A DNA stretch of 64,000 bases, from positions 124,001 to 188,000 of the forward strand of contig NZ_SMDS01000020.1 of NCBI RefSeq assembly GCF_013753875.1, read 5' to 3'. The notes beneath the pieces were generated by a model, which saw only the letters and a program-made list of their open reading frames with translations, had not been told where the DNA came from and searched no databases. Every line of letters begins with the position of its first letter. Within the stretch, counting starts at the first letter, position 1. This document shows positions 30,621 through 42,842 of the stretch, piece after piece. The translations under genes and the position numbers were made by a program. The stretch comes from Candidatus Pantoea persica (GTDB lineage Bacteria; Pseudomonadota; Gammaproteobacteria; Enterobacterales; Enterobacteriaceae).

Positions 30621-31526
30621 TCAGAGGTCGTCTACGTAACCCAGGCTGCGCAGCGCACGTTCGTCGTCGGCCCAGCCCGATTTAACTTTGACCCAGAGTT
30701 CGAGATGCACTTTGGCTTCGAAAATCTCTTCCATATCCTTACGCGCTTCGATGCCGATGGTTTTGATTTTGGCGCCTTTGTTGCCAATTACCATCTTCTT
30801 CTGCCCTTCGCGCTCGACCAGGATCAGGCCGTTGATATCGTAGCCGCCGCGCTTGTTCGCTACGAACTGCTCGATTTCCACCGTCACAGAGTACGGCAGC
30901 TCGGCACCGAGGAAGCGCATCAGTTTCTCGCGAATAATTTCCGAAGCCATAAAGCGCTGCGAGCGGTCAGTAATGTAATCTTCCGGGAATTGGTGATCCG
31001 CCTGCGGCAGACGCTTACGCACGATCGCCGCAATGATACCGACGTTTTTGCCACTTTCCGCCGAAATCGGCACGATATCGAGGAAGTTCATCTGCTGGCT
31101 CAGGAACTGCAGATGTGGCAGCAGGATGCTTTTATCCTGAATGTTGTCCACCTTGTTGATGGCCAGCACGACCGGCACTTTGTTTTCGCGCAGCTTGTTC
31201 AGCACCATTTCGTCGTCCGGCGTCCAGCGCGTGCCTTCCACTACGAAAATGATCAACTCGACGTCGCCAATAGAGCTGCTGGCCGCGCGATTCATCAGGC
31301 GGTTGATTGCGCGCTTCTCTTCCATGTGCAGCCCGGGCGTATCGACATAAATCGCCTGATATTCCCCTTCGGTATGGATGCCCATGATGCGGTGACGCGT
31401 GGTTTGCGGCTTACGCGAGGTGATCGACGCCTTCTGCCCCAGCAGCTGGTTCAGTAAGGTGGATTTGCCGACGTTGGATCGGCCGACAATCGCGACAAAG
31501 CCGCAATAGGTATTCTGTTCGCTCAT
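30621..31526 (-). CDS. era: GTPase Era
   Basis: Essential GTPase for 16S rRNA 3'-end maturation and 30S assembly. It has 301 residues. G1 is GRSNVGKST (Pro of the usual GRPNVGKS is Ser here), G3 DTPGLH, G4 NKVD; the KH domain carries [11 protein letters not shown]. The frame is intact and sits in the rnc-era-recO operon. Confidence 0.97.
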   Translation of the reverse strand: MSEQNTYCGFVAIVGRSNVGKSTLLNQLLGQKASITSRKPQTTRHRIMGIHTEGEYQAIYVDTPGLHMEEKRAINRLMNRAASSSIGDVELIIFVVEGTRWTPDDEMVLNKLRENKVPVVLAINKVDNIQDKSILLPHLQFLSQQMNFLDIVPISAESGKNVGIIAAIVRKRLPQADHQFPEDYITDRSQRFMASEIIREKLMRFLGAELPYSVTVEIEQFVANKRGGYDINGLILVEREGQKKMVIGNKGAKIKTIGIEARKDMEEIFEAKVHLELWVKVKSGWADDERALRSLGYVDDL

Positions 31527-31571
31527 TCGAGTCCTGACTTATGCGGCGCCGGTTCAGGCGCCAGGATGTTG

Positions 31572-32381
<810 letters not shown>

Positions 32382-32385
32382 TTAA

Positions 32386-33360
32386 TCAGTGAATGCCGCC
32401 GATACGACTCAGACGAACGCCTGTCGGCCACTGACCTTCCTGCTTGTCGAAGCTCATCCAGATGGCGACCGCCTTGCCAACCAGGTTGCGTTCCGGGACG
32501 AAGCCCCAGTAGCGGCTGTCGGCGCTGTTGTCGCGGTTGTCGCCCATCATGAAATATTGCCCTTGCGGCACGACCCAGCTCGCCTGCGGCTGACCCGGCT
32601 GCTGGTAGTACATGTCCGCCTGGCTCTGCGCCTCATTCACCAGCAGAATGTCGTGCGTGACCTTGCCCAGCGTCTCTTTGCGCGTGCCGAGACGCAGCCT
32701 GCCGCGCATGGTTTCGCCCTGCGGCACCTGATAGAAGCCGTTGCCGCTTTCGTTGCCGTCAAACCCGCTAAAGGTCTGAATAAAGTTGCTCGGCTCGACG
32801 TTAGTATAGGTGATCGGCAGCGAGCTGGCGCAGCGCTGACCGGCGGCGCAGTTCGGGCTGACGGTCAGCGTTTTGCTGTAAGGATCGTAGACCACTTTGT
32901 CGCCCGGCAGGCCGATAACGCGCTTGATATAGTCTAGGCTCGGATCTTTCGGGTATTTAAATACCGCGATGTCGCCGCGCTGTAGATGGCCGGTCGGGAT
33001 CAGCGTTGTCTGGGTAATCGGCTCCTTGATGCCGTAGGCAAACTTCTCCACCAGGATGAAGTCGCCGATCAGCAGCGTCGGCATCATCGAGCCGGACGGG
33101 ATCTGGAACGGCTCGTAGATAAACGAGCGCACCACGAACACCATCAGCAGCACCGGAAAGACCGATGCGGCGGTTTCAATCCAGCCAGGCTGACCTTTGA
33201 CTTTCGCCAGGGTTTTGCTGTCGAGGGTATTGCCGGCCGCAGCCTGCGCTTCCGTCTGTTTAGCCCGGCGCGCCGGCGCCCACTTAACACGATCGATGCA
33301 CCAGATGACGCCGGTAACCAGCGTCGCTATCGCCAGAACCAGGGCGAACATATTAGCCAT
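32386..33360 (-). CDS. lepB: Signal peptidase I
   Basis: Inner-membrane serine protease that releases most exported proteins. It has 324 residues: two N-terminal membrane helices, the nucleophile Ser91 in IPSGSMMPTL and the general base Lys146 in DYIKRVIGLPGD, same numbering as E. coli. The C-terminal box GDNRDNSADSRYWGFVP is intact. It starts nine bases after lepA. Confidence 0.97.
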   Translation of the reverse strand: MANMFALVLAIATLVTGVIWCIDRVKWAPARRAKQTEAQAAAGNTLDSKTLAKVKGQPGWIETAASVFPVLLMVFVVRSFIYEPFQIPSGSMMPTLLIGDFILVEKFAYGIKEPITQTTLIPTGHLQRGDIAVFKYPKDPSLDYIKRVIGLPGDKVVYDPYSKTLTVSPNCAAGQRCASSLPITYTNVEPSNFIQTFSGFDGNESGNGFYQVPQGETMRGRLRLGTRKETLGKVTHDILLVNEAQSQADMYYQQPGQPQASWVVPQGQYFMMGDNRDNSADSRYWGFVPERNLVGKAVAIWMSFDKQEGQWPTGVRLSRIGGIH

Positions 33361-33369
33361 AGGGGATCC

Positions 33370-35169
33370 TTATTTGTTATCCTTACTGACATGCAGAATG
33401 GCGAGGAAGGCTTCCTGCGGCAGCTCAACGTTACCGACCTGCTTCATGCGCTTCTTCCCTTCTTTCTGCTTCTGCAACAGTTTTTTCTTACGGCTGACGT
33501 CGCCGCCATAGCATTTGGCTAGCACGTTTTTACGCAGCTGCTTCACGGTAGAGCGCGCAATGATGTGGTTGCCGATTGCCGCCTGAATCGCGATATCGAA
33601 CTGCTGACGCGGGATCAGATCTTTCATCTTCTCCACCAGCTCGCGGCCGCGATACTGCGAGTTGTCACGGTGGGTAATCAGCGCTAGTGCATCAACGCGT
33701 TCCGCGTTGATCAGCACGTCAACGCGCACCATCTCAGAGGCCTGGAAACGTTTAAAGTTGTAATCCAGCGAGGCGTAGCCGCGCGACGTCGATTTCAGAC
33801 GGTCGAAGAAGTCGAGCACCACTTCCGCCATCGGAATGTCATAGGTCAGCGCCACCTGATTGCCTTGGTAAACCATGTTGGTCTGGACACCGCGCTTTTC
33901 CACGCAGAGCGTGATGACGTTGCCGAGATACTCCTGCGGCAGCAGCATATGACACTCGGCGATCGGCTCGCGCAGCTCTTCAATGTTGTTCAGCGGCGGC
34001 AGCTTCGACGGGCTGTCGACATAGACGGTTTCGCCGTCGGTGGTCTGCACTTCGAACACCACGGTCGGCGCAGTGGTGATCAGATCCAGGTCATACTCGC
34101 GCTCCAGGCGCTCCTGAATGATCTCCATATGCAGCAGGCCGAGGAAACCGCAGCGGAAGCCGAAGCCCAGCGCGGTGGAGCTTTCTGGCTCGTAGAACAG
34201 CGAGGCGTCGTTGAGGCTCAGCTTGCCGAGGGCGTCGCGGAAGGCTTCATAGTCGTCGGAGCTAACCGGGAAGAGACCGGCGTAAACCTGCGGCTTCACC
34301 TTTTTGAAGCCCGGCAGCGCTTTGTCCGCCGGATGACGCGACAGCGTCAGGGTATCGCCCACCGGCGCGCCGAGGATGTCTTTGATGGCGCAAACCAGCC
34401 AGCCTACTTCGCCGCAGTTGAGTTGGGTGCGGTCGACCTGCTTCGGCGTGAAGATGCCCAGGCGGTCAGCATTGTAGACTTGGCCGGTGCTCATCACTTT
34501 CACCTTGTCGCCTTTGCGCAGCGTGCCGTTTTTCACGCGGACCAGCGACACGACGCCCAGGTAGTTGTCGAACCAGGAGTCGATAATCAGCGCCTGTAGC
34601 GGCGCCTCAGGATCGCCTTCCGGCGCCGGAATGTCGCGCACCAGGCGCTCCAGCACTTCCGGCACGCCGACGCCGGTTTTCGCCGAGCAGCGCACCGCGT
34701 TGGTGGCGTCGATGCCGACGATATCTTCGATTTCCTGCGCCGCGCGCTCGGGATCGGCGGCAGGCAAGTCGATCTTGTTCAGTACCGGCACGACTTCCAG
34801 ATCCATCTCGATCGCGGTGTAGCAGTTTGCCAGAGTCTGCGCTTCTACGCCCTGCCCCGTATCCACCACCAGCAGTGCGCCTTCGCAGGCTGCCAGCGAG
34901 CGCGACACTTCATAGGAGAAGTCCACGTGCCCAGGAGTATCGATGAAATTGAGCTGGTAAGTTTCTCCGTTCAGCGCTTTGTAATCGAGCGTCACGCTCT
35001 GCGCTTTAATCGTGATGCCGCGCTCGCGCTCCAGGTCCATGGAGTCCAGAACCTGTGCCGCCATCTCGCGATCGGTCAGGCCGCCACAGATTTGAATCAA
35101 ACGGTCAGAGAGCGTCGATTTACCGTGGTCGATGTGCGCGATGATGGAGAAGTTTCTTATGTTCTTCAT
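33370..35169 (-). CDS. lepA: Elongation factor 4 (LepA)
   Basis: Ribosomal GTPase that back-translocates stalled ribosomes or aids initiation/assembly. It has 599 residues: the G domain with [24 protein letters not shown] and NKIDLP, followed by EF-G-like domains and the LepA-specific C-terminal domain ending [16 protein letters not shown]. Frame open. It forms an operon with lepB, rnc, era. Confidence 0.97.
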   Translation of the reverse strand: MKNIRNFSIIAHIDHGKSTLSDRLIQICGGLTDREMAAQVLDSMDLERERGITIKAQSVTLDYKALNGETYQLNFIDTPGHVDFSYEVSRSLAACEGALLVVDTGQGVEAQTLANCYTAIEMDLEVVPVLNKIDLPAADPERAAQEIEDIVGIDATNAVRCSAKTGVGVPEVLERLVRDIPAPEGDPEAPLQALIIDSWFDNYLGVVSLVRVKNGTLRKGDKVKVMSTGQVYNADRLGIFTPKQVDRTQLNCGEVGWLVCAIKDILGAPVGDTLTLSRHPADKALPGFKKVKPQVYAGLFPVSSDDYEAFRDALGKLSLNDASLFYEPESSTALGFGFRCGFLGLLHMEIIQERLEREYDLDLITTAPTVVFEVQTTDGETVYVDSPSKLPPLNNIEELREPIAECHMLLPQEYLGNVITLCVEKRGVQTNMVYQGNQVALTYDIPMAEVVLDFFDRLKSTSRGYASLDYNFKRFQASEMVRVDVLINAERVDALALITHRDNSQYRGRELVEKMKDLIPRQQFDIAIQAAIGNHIIARSTVKQLRKNVLAKCYGGDVSRKKKLLQKQKEGKKRMKQVGNVELPQEAFLAILHVSKDNK

Positions 35170-35387
35170 TTATATGAATATCTTCACGTAGAAAAACAGT
35201 TGAGAACCTGAACACAGACACATTCAGGAAGATCGCTCTTTACCCGCAATCTTGTCAGCCTCATTAATGACGACGCATCTTACACTGTTAAGGCCGCGCA
35301 TAAAAGAATGGAACGTTGCGGAATCGCAACACTTTTTGCCGGGAAACAGGCAACAAAAGGCCGCGATGTACGCGGCCTGGCGATGGA

Positions 35388-35852
35388 TTACGCTTCGCTT
35401 TCCACCCGTATGGCGTCAGGCGGCAGCGCTACCTTTAAAATGACCGGCTGAAAGGCGGCGCAATCGCCGACTTTCAGCGATACGCCTTTGGCGATGATAA
35501 AGCCGCCCACGCCGCCGAGCAGCGCGCCGCAGGCCGCCGCCAGATCGCTGTGAAACAGAGCCTGAAACAGGCCGGCCAGCAGAAACAGGCCAAGCAACGG
35601 CGACATGTAGACTAGCAGCGCCGAACCCAGCAGGCTGCTCTCTTTGATGCCCAGCTCAATGCGCTGGCCCGGCTGCAGCGGCGTCGCGCTGGCGATTTCC
35701 ATCACGTGCGCGTCTTTGGGGCCCAACTTGTTGAGCATATGGCTGCCGCAGCCTTTGCGCGCCGAGCAGCTGTTGCAGGAGGTTTTCGCCTCGGTATGCA
35801 GCATGGTGATGCCGTCACGCCATGCCACCACGGTGGCCCATTCTCTCATCAT
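35388..35852 (-). CDS. rseC: SoxR-reducing / sigma-E operon protein RseC
   Basis: Inner-membrane protein of the rpoE operon, a positive modulator of sigma-E that also takes part in SoxR reduction with Rsx. It has 154 residues: a Cys cluster near the N-terminus (CNSCSARKGCG) and two membrane helices (LLVYMSPLLGLFLLAGLFQ and AAACGALLGGVGGFIIA). The start codon overlaps the stop of the rseB remnant (ATGATG/TGA), as in the intact operon. Confidence 0.93.
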   Translation of the reverse strand: MMREWATVVAWRDGITMLHTEAKTSCNSCSARKGCGSHMLNKLGPKDAHVMEIASATPLQPGQRIELGIKESSLLGSALLVYMSPLLGLFLLAGLFQALFHSDLAAACGALLGGVGGFIIAKGVSLKVGDCAAFQPVILKVALPPDAIRVESEA

Positions 35853-36771
35853 CGTTGTGACCCTAAATCAATACTGTCCGCAATGCGTTTCGCCGTCGAG
35901 GGCGACACTTCGCCCACCACGCTAATTTCGCTATTATTGCGCACTTCGGTCTGTACCGTGCGGTGTCCTTGTGCGCAAGGTTTGCGTCACGCTGCTTTTA
36001 TTCGCTGGCGAAATGTTGATGGCGAAGCTGAAGAGACCGTCGCTATAGAGGCGCGACTCGACCGTTTTGTTCATCGCAGGAATGTCGCGGCGGCTCTGCG
36101 ACACCAGCATCATGCCCGACGGCACCCAGCCAGGCTGCCAGCTGAGCTGGACCTTTTCCCCTTCCGGCACCGAGATCGCCGGCGGCAGATTCGCCTTTTG
36201 CAGCCCTGCATCGGGCTGCGCCCCCCTTTGTCCACCGCAAAGCTGATCACGCGGAACTGCTCCAGCGTTTCGCCGTCGCGATCCAGCAAATCGATGCGCA
36301 GCGGTAAGCCGGGTATCGACATCCAGCCACACCATGTAGCTGTAGCGCGTGCCGTTGCGCGACACAATGCGGCTCACCTCGCACAGCTGATCGGCGATGT
36401 GCGAGCGGCCGACCGGGATAAAGTCCCAGGCGCTGGCCAGCCTGTCGAAGTCGGCAAAGATCAGCGACAGCAGGCCGTCAATGATATGGTTGCCCGGCAG
36501 AGAGAAGGGATCGAGTCCAGGTTCAAAGTAGCTGATATCGGTGCCGCGCTGGATCACTTCACGGCGCGGGCCGTCCATCTGCTGCAGCTGCACATAGACG
36601 CGGCCACCGATCAACGCATGCCGATAGCGCAGCGACTCGATGCCCATGCGGGAGACGTTGATATAAGCGAATTCGTAATTGAGGGTCTGGCTTGCCTGCT
36701 CCATCTGCTGCGGCTGATGACCAGAGCAGGCTTCCTGCCAGCAGGCTAACGGCACACCAAAGCTGCTTCAT
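35849..36771 (-). pseudogene. rseB: rseB (periplasmic sigma-E regulator), several frameshifts
   Basis: RseB protects RseA from DegS and senses mislocalised lipoproteins. The gene begins MKQLWCAVSLLAGSLLWS in one frame, switches to QMEQASQTLNYEFAYINVSR and on to LDVDTRL, switches again (IDLLDRDGETLEQFRVISF), returns at KANLPPAISVPEGEKVQLSW, and finally needs another shift for TEVRNNSEISVVGEVSPST to IDLGSQR. At least three or four indels are present; the true stop still overlaps the rseC start. Confidence 0.88.
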
Positions 36772-37400
36772 TACTGCTGCTGAATACCTAAAGACTGGTT
36801 ACCGGGAGCGTTCGCCTGCGCCTGCTGCGGCGCGTTGGTTTCAAACTGCAGGCGGTCGGAGTACAGACGGCGCTGCAGTTCGTAGTCCGCGTTGACGCGA
36901 CGACGCTGATCCTGCACCTGCTGGCTGGAGCTGCTGGTGTCAAACGCTTCAAACGGCACGCCCAGGCTGACCATCGACGCTTTGCCCATCATTGGCAGCG
37001 TATTAAATACCGGCGCATCAGATGGCTCTACACTAGTGCCGCTCGGCTGGGTATAGTGCTGCACGCCCACGATGACCGCCAGCGACACGCAGGCGGCAAC
37101 GCCGATCTGCGTAAGCTGGGCTGCCCAGGGGCGCGCCTTGCGCCAGAACAGCATCTTATTAGGCTTCGCTTCCGGGATCAGCGTGGTGACGTTGCGCACT
37201 GGCTCTTGCTCAAGAGCCTCCGCCACGCGTGCGGAGATATCGAAATGCAGCACATCCCTGACGTCGCCGCGTAGGGTATCGCGGATAAGGTGATAGCTTG
37301 TCCAGCACTGCTGCAGTTCTGCATCCTGAGACAGTTCTGACAGCAGCGCGTTATCGAGCACTTTGCCATCCATCAAAGCGGAAAGTTGTTCTTTCTGCAT
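36771..37400 (-). CDS. rseA: Anti-sigma-E factor RseA
   Basis: Inner-membrane anti-sigma factor that holds RpoE until cut by DegS and RseP. It has 209 residues: cytoplasmic sigma-binding domain (MQKEQLSALMDGKVLDNALL), a membrane helix (GVAACVSLAVIVGVQHY), and a periplasmic domain with the conserved NTLPMMGKASMVSLG. A three-residue gap (normally NAMLQDYE, here NADYE) lies in the region bound by RseB, which is itself lost here. The stop overlaps the rseB start (TAATG). Confidence 0.95.
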   Translation of the reverse strand: MQKEQLSALMDGKVLDNALLSELSQDAELQQCWTSYHLIRDTLRGDVRDVLHFDISARVAEALEQEPVRNVTTLIPEAKPNKMLFWRKARPWAAQLTQIGVAACVSLAVIVGVQHYTQPSGTSVEPSDAPVFNTLPMMGKASMVSLGVPFEAFDTSSSSQQVQDQRRRVNADYELQRRLYSDRLQFETNAPQQAQANAPGNQSLGIQQQ

Positions 37401-37427
37401 GCCTAAGTACCCTTCCAGTAGCCGTTA

Positions 37428-38006
37428 TCACTGACGTTGGATAAGCGGTTGAACTTTATTATCAATGGCCTCTCGCGCACGGAAGATACGTGACCGCACG
37501 GTGCCCACCGGGCAATCCATAATCGCGGCAATCTCTTCGTAACTCAGCCCGTCCAGTTCCCTGAGCGTGATCGCCATACGCAGATCCTCAGGGAGTGCTT
37601 CTATGGTACGAAAGACAATTTGTTTCAGTTCGTCAGACAACATTAAGTTCTCAGGGTTCGAAATTTCTTTTAGCGCGCCAGCACTTTCGAAATTTTCCGC
37701 ATCGATCGCATCTACATCGCTGGACGGCGGACGACGCCCCTGAGCCACCAGATAATTTTTCGCAGTATTTACTGCAATGCGGTAAAGCCAGGTATAAAAC
37801 GCACTGTCGCCGCGGAAAGACTCCAGAGCGCGATAGGCCTTGATAAAGGACTCCTGTACGACATCAGGAATGTCTCCCGACGGAACATAGCAGGAAACCA
37901 GACTCGCCACTTTATGCTGGTAACGAATCACCAGTAAATTAAAGGACTTCTGATCTCCCTTCTGTACTCGCTCTACGAGAACCTGATCCGTTAACTGCTC
38001 GCTCAT
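37428..38006 (-). CDS. rpoE: RNA polymerase sigma-E factor
   Basis: Extracytoplasmic-function sigma factor for the envelope stress response; essential in E. coli. It has 192 residues, nearly identical to E. coli: region 2 (SFRGDSAFYTWLYRIAVNTA) and region 4 (LSYEEIAAIMDCPVGTVRSR). One change is an Arg to Cys in SCYVPSGD. Its own sigma-E promoter is still present upstream, so autoregulation is probably retained. Confidence 0.97.
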   Translation of the reverse strand: MSEQLTDQVLVERVQKGDQKSFNLLVIRYQHKVASLVSCYVPSGDIPDVVQESFIKAYRALESFRGDSAFYTWLYRIAVNTAKNYLVAQGRRPPSSDVDAIDAENFESAGALKEISNPENLMLSDELKQIVFRTIEALPEDLRMAITLRELDGLSYEEIAAIMDCPVGTVRSRIFRAREAIDNKVQPLIQRQ

Positions 38007-38090
38007 CCGAGGTAATGTCTCCCCAAATTCTTTTAAATGCGTAAAGGAACTGCCAGCACATCTTCTTCATGGTTCTAAGCAAGCATGCGC

Positions 38091-38118
38091 TCAGAGTCGT
38101 GGTGCGGCAGAAAGTTCA
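38091..38118 (-). promoter_or_regulatory. Sigma-E promoter of rpoE
   Basis: Minus strand: TGAACTT, 16 bases, TCTGA. This matches the E. coli rpoE autoregulated promoter in both elements (GGAACTT and TCTAA) and in spacing. The rest of the 434-base rpoE/nadB intergenic region (38007-38440) is AT-rich toward nadB and shows no gene. Confidence 0.68.
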
Positions 38119-38440
38119 CTTTACGCCCTGATAATGGCTATCCAGTTTTGGCTGCCGTTTGTTTTTCATTCTCAATGACAGTGTAATCCAAGCTGCGGCT
38201 ATCAACGCAGAATCGCAGGCAGAGTACCCTATGACGATGGCTTTTTCATCCCAAATTCCGTCAGCGACGCCAGGTTTTATATAAAAAACAGTGATGATAT
38301 ACCTCTTTTTGTAACTGCCTGATTCGAAGTCAATCTGCTATTTTATTAATCCAGATCCGTCTGCCACATGTTTAAAATCCTTCACAGAATCGAAATAAGC
38401 ACTTATTCTCGCCCCACCCATATTTAGTAAATTAAACGCC

Positions 38441-40066
38441 ATGACGCATTCAACCTCTCCGGATTACCAGTGCGACGTCTTGATTATTGGCAGCGGCGCC
38501 GCGGGATTATCGCTGGCGCTGCGGCTGGCGGCCCACCACGACGTGATGGTGATCAGCAAGGCGCAGGTCAGCGAAGGCTCGACCTTTTACGCACAGGGCG
38601 GCATCGCCGCTGTGTTTGACGACGCAGACAGCATCGAATCCCATGTGGAAGATACGCTGGTCGCGGGCGACGGGTTATGCGATCGCGACGCCGTCGCCTT
38701 TGTCGCTAGCAATGCCCGGCACTGCGTGCAATGGCTAATCGATCACGGCGTCGCCTTTGACCGCGAGCCGCAGGCATCGGGCGATTTGCGCTATCACCTG
38801 ACGCGCGAAGGCGGCCACAGCCACCGGCGCATCCTGCACAGCGCCGACGCCACCGGACGCGAGGTGGAAACCACGCTGGTGAGCCAGGCGCTCAGTCATC
38901 CGCGCATTCGCATTCTTGAGCGCGCCAACGCTGTGGATCTTATTCTGTCAGACAGGCTGGGCCTGCCTGGTCCGCGCCGCGCTACCGGCGCCTGGATCTG
39001 GAACCGCAATCGCGAACGGGTCGAGACCTGCAGCGCGCGCGCGGTAGTGCTGGCGACCGGCGGCGCGGCGAAGGTGTACCAGTACACAACGAACCCCGAC
39101 GTGGCGTCCGGCGACGGTATCGCTATCGCCTGGCGAGCGGGCTGTCGCGTGGCTAACCTTGAGTTCAACCAGTTTCATCCAACGTCGCTGTTTCATCCCG
39201 ACGCGCAAAGCTTTCTGCTAACGGAAGCGCTGCGCGGCGAAGGTGCCTGGCTGCTGCGCCCGGGCGGTACGCGCTTTATGCCAGCGTTTGATCCCCGCGG
39301 CGAGCTGGCGCCTCGCGATATCGTGGCGCGCGCCATCGATCACGAAATGAAACGGCTCGGCGTCGACTGCCTTTATCTCGATATCAGCCACCAGCCGCCA
39401 GACTTCGTGCGCGCTCACTTCCCCACTATTTATGAAAAGCTGCTCACCTTCGGCCTTGACCTGACGCGCGATCGCATCCCAATCGTGCCGGCGGCGCACT
39501 ATACCTGCGGCGGCGTGATAGTGGATGCGCACGGGCGTACCGATATCAGCGGGCTGTACGCCATCGGCGAGGTGAGCTACACCGGGCTGCACGGGGCGAA
39601 CCGCATGGCGTCCAATTCGCTGCTGGAGTGCCTAGTTTACGGCTGGTCGGCGGCGGAGGATCTGCTGCAGGCGCTGCCGCAAACCGAGCGCGTCAGCGTC
39701 CTGCCCGCGTGGGATGAGAGCCGCGTCGACGACGCCGACGAGCGCGTCGTGATCCAGCATAACTGGCACGAGCTGCGTCTGTTTATGTGGGATTATGTCG
39801 GCATCGTGCGTACCACGCGGCGGCTGGAACGCGCGCTGCGGCGCATTCAGCTGCTGCTGCAGGAAATCGACGAGTACTACGCCAACTTTCGCCTCTCCAA
39901 CAATCTGCTGGAGCTGCGCAACCTGACGCAGGTGGCGGAGCTGATGGTGCGCTGCGCGCTGGCGCGCAAAGAGAGCCGCGGCCTGCATTTTACCCGCGAC
40001 TATCCCGAGCCGTTGCCAGAAGCCAAACCGACGATTTTAACGCCGTCTTACATTAAAGAGGTATAA
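38441..40066 (+). CDS. nadB: L-aspartate oxidase
   Basis: FAD enzyme that makes iminoaspartate, the first step of NAD synthesis. It has 541 residues with the N-terminal dinucleotide fold [16 protein letters not shown], the FAD/fumarate-reductase family motifs [13 protein letters not shown] and [10 protein letters not shown], and [15 protein letters not shown]. Full length. It is divergent from rpoE as in E. coli; its end overlaps the trmN remnant by about a dozen bases. Confidence 0.97.
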   Translation: MTHSTSPDYQCDVLIIGSGAAGLSLALRLAAHHDVMVISKAQVSEGSTFYAQGGIAAVFDDADSIESHVEDTLVAGDGLCDRDAVAFVASNARHCVQWLIDHGVAFDREPQASGDLRYHLTREGGHSHRRILHSADATGREVETTLVSQALSHPRIRILERANAVDLILSDRLGLPGPRRATGAWIWNRNRERVETCSARAVVLATGGAAKVYQYTTNPDVASGDGIAIAWRAGCRVANLEFNQFHPTSLFHPDAQSFLLTEALRGEGAWLLRPGGTRFMPAFDPRGELAPRDIVARAIDHEMKRLGVDCLYLDISHQPPDFVRAHFPTIYEKLLTFGLDLTRDRIPIVPAAHYTCGGVIVDAHGRTDISGLYAIGEVSYTGLHGANRMASNSLLECLVYGWSAAEDLLQALPQTERVSVLPAWDESRVDDADERVVIQHNWHELRLFMWDYVGIVRTTRRLERALRRIQLLLQEIDEYYANFRLSNNLLELRNLTQVAELMVRCALARKESRGLHFTRDYPEPLPEAKPTILTPSYIKEV

Positions 40067-40736
40067 AGTCGCGTGTCAGGCTGAACCAAGCGTCTGAATA
40101 GTGGCGATACTGATTGCATATCGCCATGCGCTCCAGCAAGGTTTCGCCCGCGCGGGGCGAGAAGCCGAGCAGCACGCGATGCAGCGGACGATGGGCTTAT
40201 TCTGCCACGTCGATGCGAAAGCACAGATGCCAGCCGTCGCGCTCGGCCAGCGCAATCATGTTTTCCCCTACCGCCTCCGGCAAAACAACGCAGAAAAATC
40301 CCTCTTCCTCAATCAGCTGCGGCGTGGCGCAGTCCACATCGGGCGGACAGTAAGGTGGGTTGCTGACGATCAGCGAATAGCGTTGCGGGCAATCTGTGGC
40401 GAAAGCGGCGATATCCTGCGCGTGGACGTGAATGCGCGCAGCCCAGGGCGACTGCGCCACGTTCTCCTGCGCCTGCTGTGCGGCGTCAGCGTCCAGCTCA
40501 ACCGCGTCGATGATCACCTCGTCGGGCTTACGCCGCGCCAGCAGCAGGACAATCAGCGCGCTGCCGCTGCCGATATCCAGCACGCGGCGCGCCTGCGCCA
40601 CCGGCGCCCATGCACCCAGCAAAATCCCGTCGGTGCCGAATTTCATGGCGCAGCGGTCGTGCGCGACAAAAAGCTGTTTGAAGGTAAACCCGTTTCTTTT
40701 TAACAATGGCCGCATAGGCGGCTTTTCCTGCGTCAT
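40053..40736 (-). pseudogene. trmN: trmN (yfiC; tRNA-Val m6A37 methyltransferase), deletion and nonsense
   Basis: SAM enzyme with the core [34 protein letters not shown] and NPPY ([12 protein letters not shown]) intact. About 22 residues after CATPQ are missing, joining it to [16 protein letters not shown] stop follows RIDVAE, where the E. coli protein goes on with NEARLPHRVLL. The frame continues past it (HRPLHRVLLGFSPRAGETLL) to a final stop overlapping nadB. The start at 40736 is tentative. Confidence 0.78.
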
Positions 40737-40862
40737 ACTTTGCAACCATACCTTTCGCGCATCAGTGTAGCGTGACGGCATAAGGAATACAGCCATCGCG
40801 GATAAAGAGATGAAGATTGCGCGCGATCTGTCTATAATCAGCGCCCCAAACTGAGGTAGACC

Positions 40863-42191
40863 ATGACCGTAACCATATTTTCCGAACTCGAACTCGACGA
40901 AAGCCTGTTGTATGCCCTGCAGGACAAAGGCTTCACGCGCCCGACAGCAATCCAGGCTGCGGCGATCCCGCCAGCGCTGGAGGGCCGCGACGTTCTGGGT
41001 TCAGCGCCTACCGGGACCGGGAAAACCGCCGCCTATCTGCTGCCGGTGCTGCAGCACCTGCTCGATTTCCCCCGCAAGAAATCGGGCCCGCCGCGTATTC
41101 TGATCCTGACGCCGACGCGCGAACTGACGATGCAGGTCGCCGATCAGGCGCGCGAGCTGGCGAAACACACCCATCTGGATATCGCTACCATTACCGGCGG
41201 CGTCGCCTATATGAACCATGCTGAAGTGTTAAGCGAAAATCAGGATGTGGTGGTGGCGACCACCGGCCGTCTGCTTCAGTACATAAAAGAAGAAAACTTC
41301 GACTGTCGTGCCGTCGAGACGCTGATCCTCGATGAAGCCGACCGTATGCTGGACATGGGCTTCGCTCAGGATATCGAAACCATCGCAGGCGAGACGCGCT
41401 GGCGCAAGCAAACCATGCTCTTCTCCGCCACGCTGGAAGGCGACGTAATCAAAGACTTCGCCGAGCGCCTGCTTAACGATCCGGTCGAGGTGGAATCCGA
41501 TCCCAGCCGTCGCGAACGTAAAAAGATCCAGCAGTGGTACTACCACGCCGACGATCTCGAGCATAAAACCAAACTGCTTATCCACCTGCTGAAGCAGCCA
41601 GAACTGACGCGCACGATCATATTCGTCCGCAAGCGTGAGCGTCTGCATGAGCTGGTGAAATGGCTGCACGAAGCGGATATCCGCTGCTGCCATCTGGAAG
41701 GCGAGATGGTGCAGGCCAAGCGCAACGAGGCGATCAAGCGCATCACCGATGGCCGTGTCAATGTGCTGGTGGCCACCGATGTCGCCGCGCGTGGTATCGA
41801 CATCGAGGATGTCAGCCACGTCATCAACTTCGATATGCCGCGTACCGCCGACACCTATCTGCACCGTATCGGCCGCACGGCGCGCGCCGGCCGCAAAGGC
41901 ACCGCGCTGTCGCTGGTGGAAGCGCACGACCATCTGCTGCTGGGCAAAATCATTCGCTACCTGAACGAGCCGATTAAAGCGCGCACCATTGACGAATTGC
42001 GCCCGGTCACGCGTGCGCCGAACGCGAAATCCACCGGGAAACCGTCGAAAAAAGCGCTTGCGCGTCGTAAAGAGAAAAAAGAGAGCGAAGCGGAAAAACC
42101 GCGCGTGAAGAAGCGTCATCGCGACGTTAAAAACATCGGCAAACGCCGCAAGCCAAGCGCCGCCGCGCCAGCAAACGGCGATGCGGAATAA
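40863..42191 (+). CDS. srmB: DEAD-box RNA helicase SrmB
   Basis: Helps early 50S ribosome assembly. It has 442 residues with the full DEAD-box set: Q motif ([16 protein letters not shown]), Walker [15 protein letters not shown] (LDEADRMLD), SAT (FSATL) and motif [15 protein letters not shown], then a basic C-terminal tail. Divergent from trmN, as in E. coli. Confidence 0.96.
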   Translation: MTVTIFSELELDESLLYALQDKGFTRPTAIQAAAIPPALEGRDVLGSAPTGTGKTAAYLLPVLQHLLDFPRKKSGPPRILILTPTRELTMQVADQARELAKHTHLDIATITGGVAYMNHAEVLSENQDVVVATTGRLLQYIKEENFDCRAVETLILDEADRMLDMGFAQDIETIAGETRWRKQTMLFSATLEGDVIKDFAERLLNDPVEVESDPSRRERKKIQQWYYHADDLEHKTKLLIHLLKQPELTRTIIFVRKRERLHELVKWLHEADIRCCHLEGEMVQAKRNEAIKRITDGRVNVLVATDVAARGIDIEDVSHVINFDMPRTADTYLHRIGRTARAGRKGTALSLVEAHDHLLLGKIIRYLNEPIKARTIDELRPVTRAPNAKSTGKPSKKALARRKEKKESEAEKPRVKKRHRDVKNIGKRRKPSAAAPANGDAE

Positions 42192-42207
42192 ATCAGCACC
42201 GCGGTAA

Positions 42208-42237
42208 AAAATCACCCCATTTGGGGCGATTTTTTTG
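42208..42237 (+). terminator. Terminator of srmB
   Basis: AAAAATCACCCCATTTGGGGCGATTTTTTTG: stem ATC(A/G)CCCC/GGGGCGAT with a T7 run, 20 bases past the srmB stop. Confidence 0.88.
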
Positions 42238-42405
42238 TTTTAAGGATGATAAAAAGGCGTTAACTCCGATTTAACCTGCCTGACGCGCAAAGCGGCTCTC
42301 TCTTCGATCACACCTCGGCGGAAAAACAGGGTATTCAATTGCCTTTCAAGTGATTGCGATCGTTACGCCAGTGCGTCAGTTTTCAGCAGGCCATCAAACT
42401 TCGTT

Positions 42406-42789
42406 TTACAGGCTTTCGGTAAAGGTGCGTGTAATAAAGTCGCGCTGCTGCTCTGGCGTCAGCGCATTGAAGCGCACGGCATAGCCTGACACGCGAATGG
42501 TAAGCTGCAGACATTTTTCCGGATGTTTGACCGCATCTTCCAGCGTTTCGCGCCGCAACACGTTGACGTTCAGATGCTGGCCGCCTTCAATGCGCACCTG
42601 CGGCTGCATTTCCATCGGCACTTCACGATAGGCGAATTCGCCCAGTTCGCTGAGCGCGACGATCTGATCCTCTTCATAGCCCGCTTTGGCGCACAGGCAT
42701 CGTGCTTCCGCTTTCTCGTCGTCAATCAGCCAGAATGAGTGCATCAGCGCGAGGTTACTGGTTTGGGTGACCTGAATGCTAGCGATCAT
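42406..42789 (-). CDS. grcA: Autonomous glycyl radical cofactor GrcA
   Basis: Small protein that replaces the oxygen-damaged glycyl-radical domain of pyruvate formate-lyase. It has 127 residues, the E. coli length. The C-terminal radical motif [19 protein letters not shown] is intact. An FNR-like box lies upstream. The N-terminal half is more divergent ([20 protein letters not shown]), as usual in this family. Confidence 0.94.
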   Translation of the reverse strand: MIASIQVTQTSNLALMHSFWLIDDEKAEARCLCAKAGYEEDQIVALSELGEFAYREVPMEMQPQVRIEGGQHLNVNVLRRETLEDAVKHPEKCLQLTIRVSGYAVRFNALTPEQQRDFITRTFTESL

Positions 42790-42842
42790 AATTCATAAAT
42801 CAAAACTTCGCTCTGATATAGCATTCGCTTCTGGAGGAAGTT

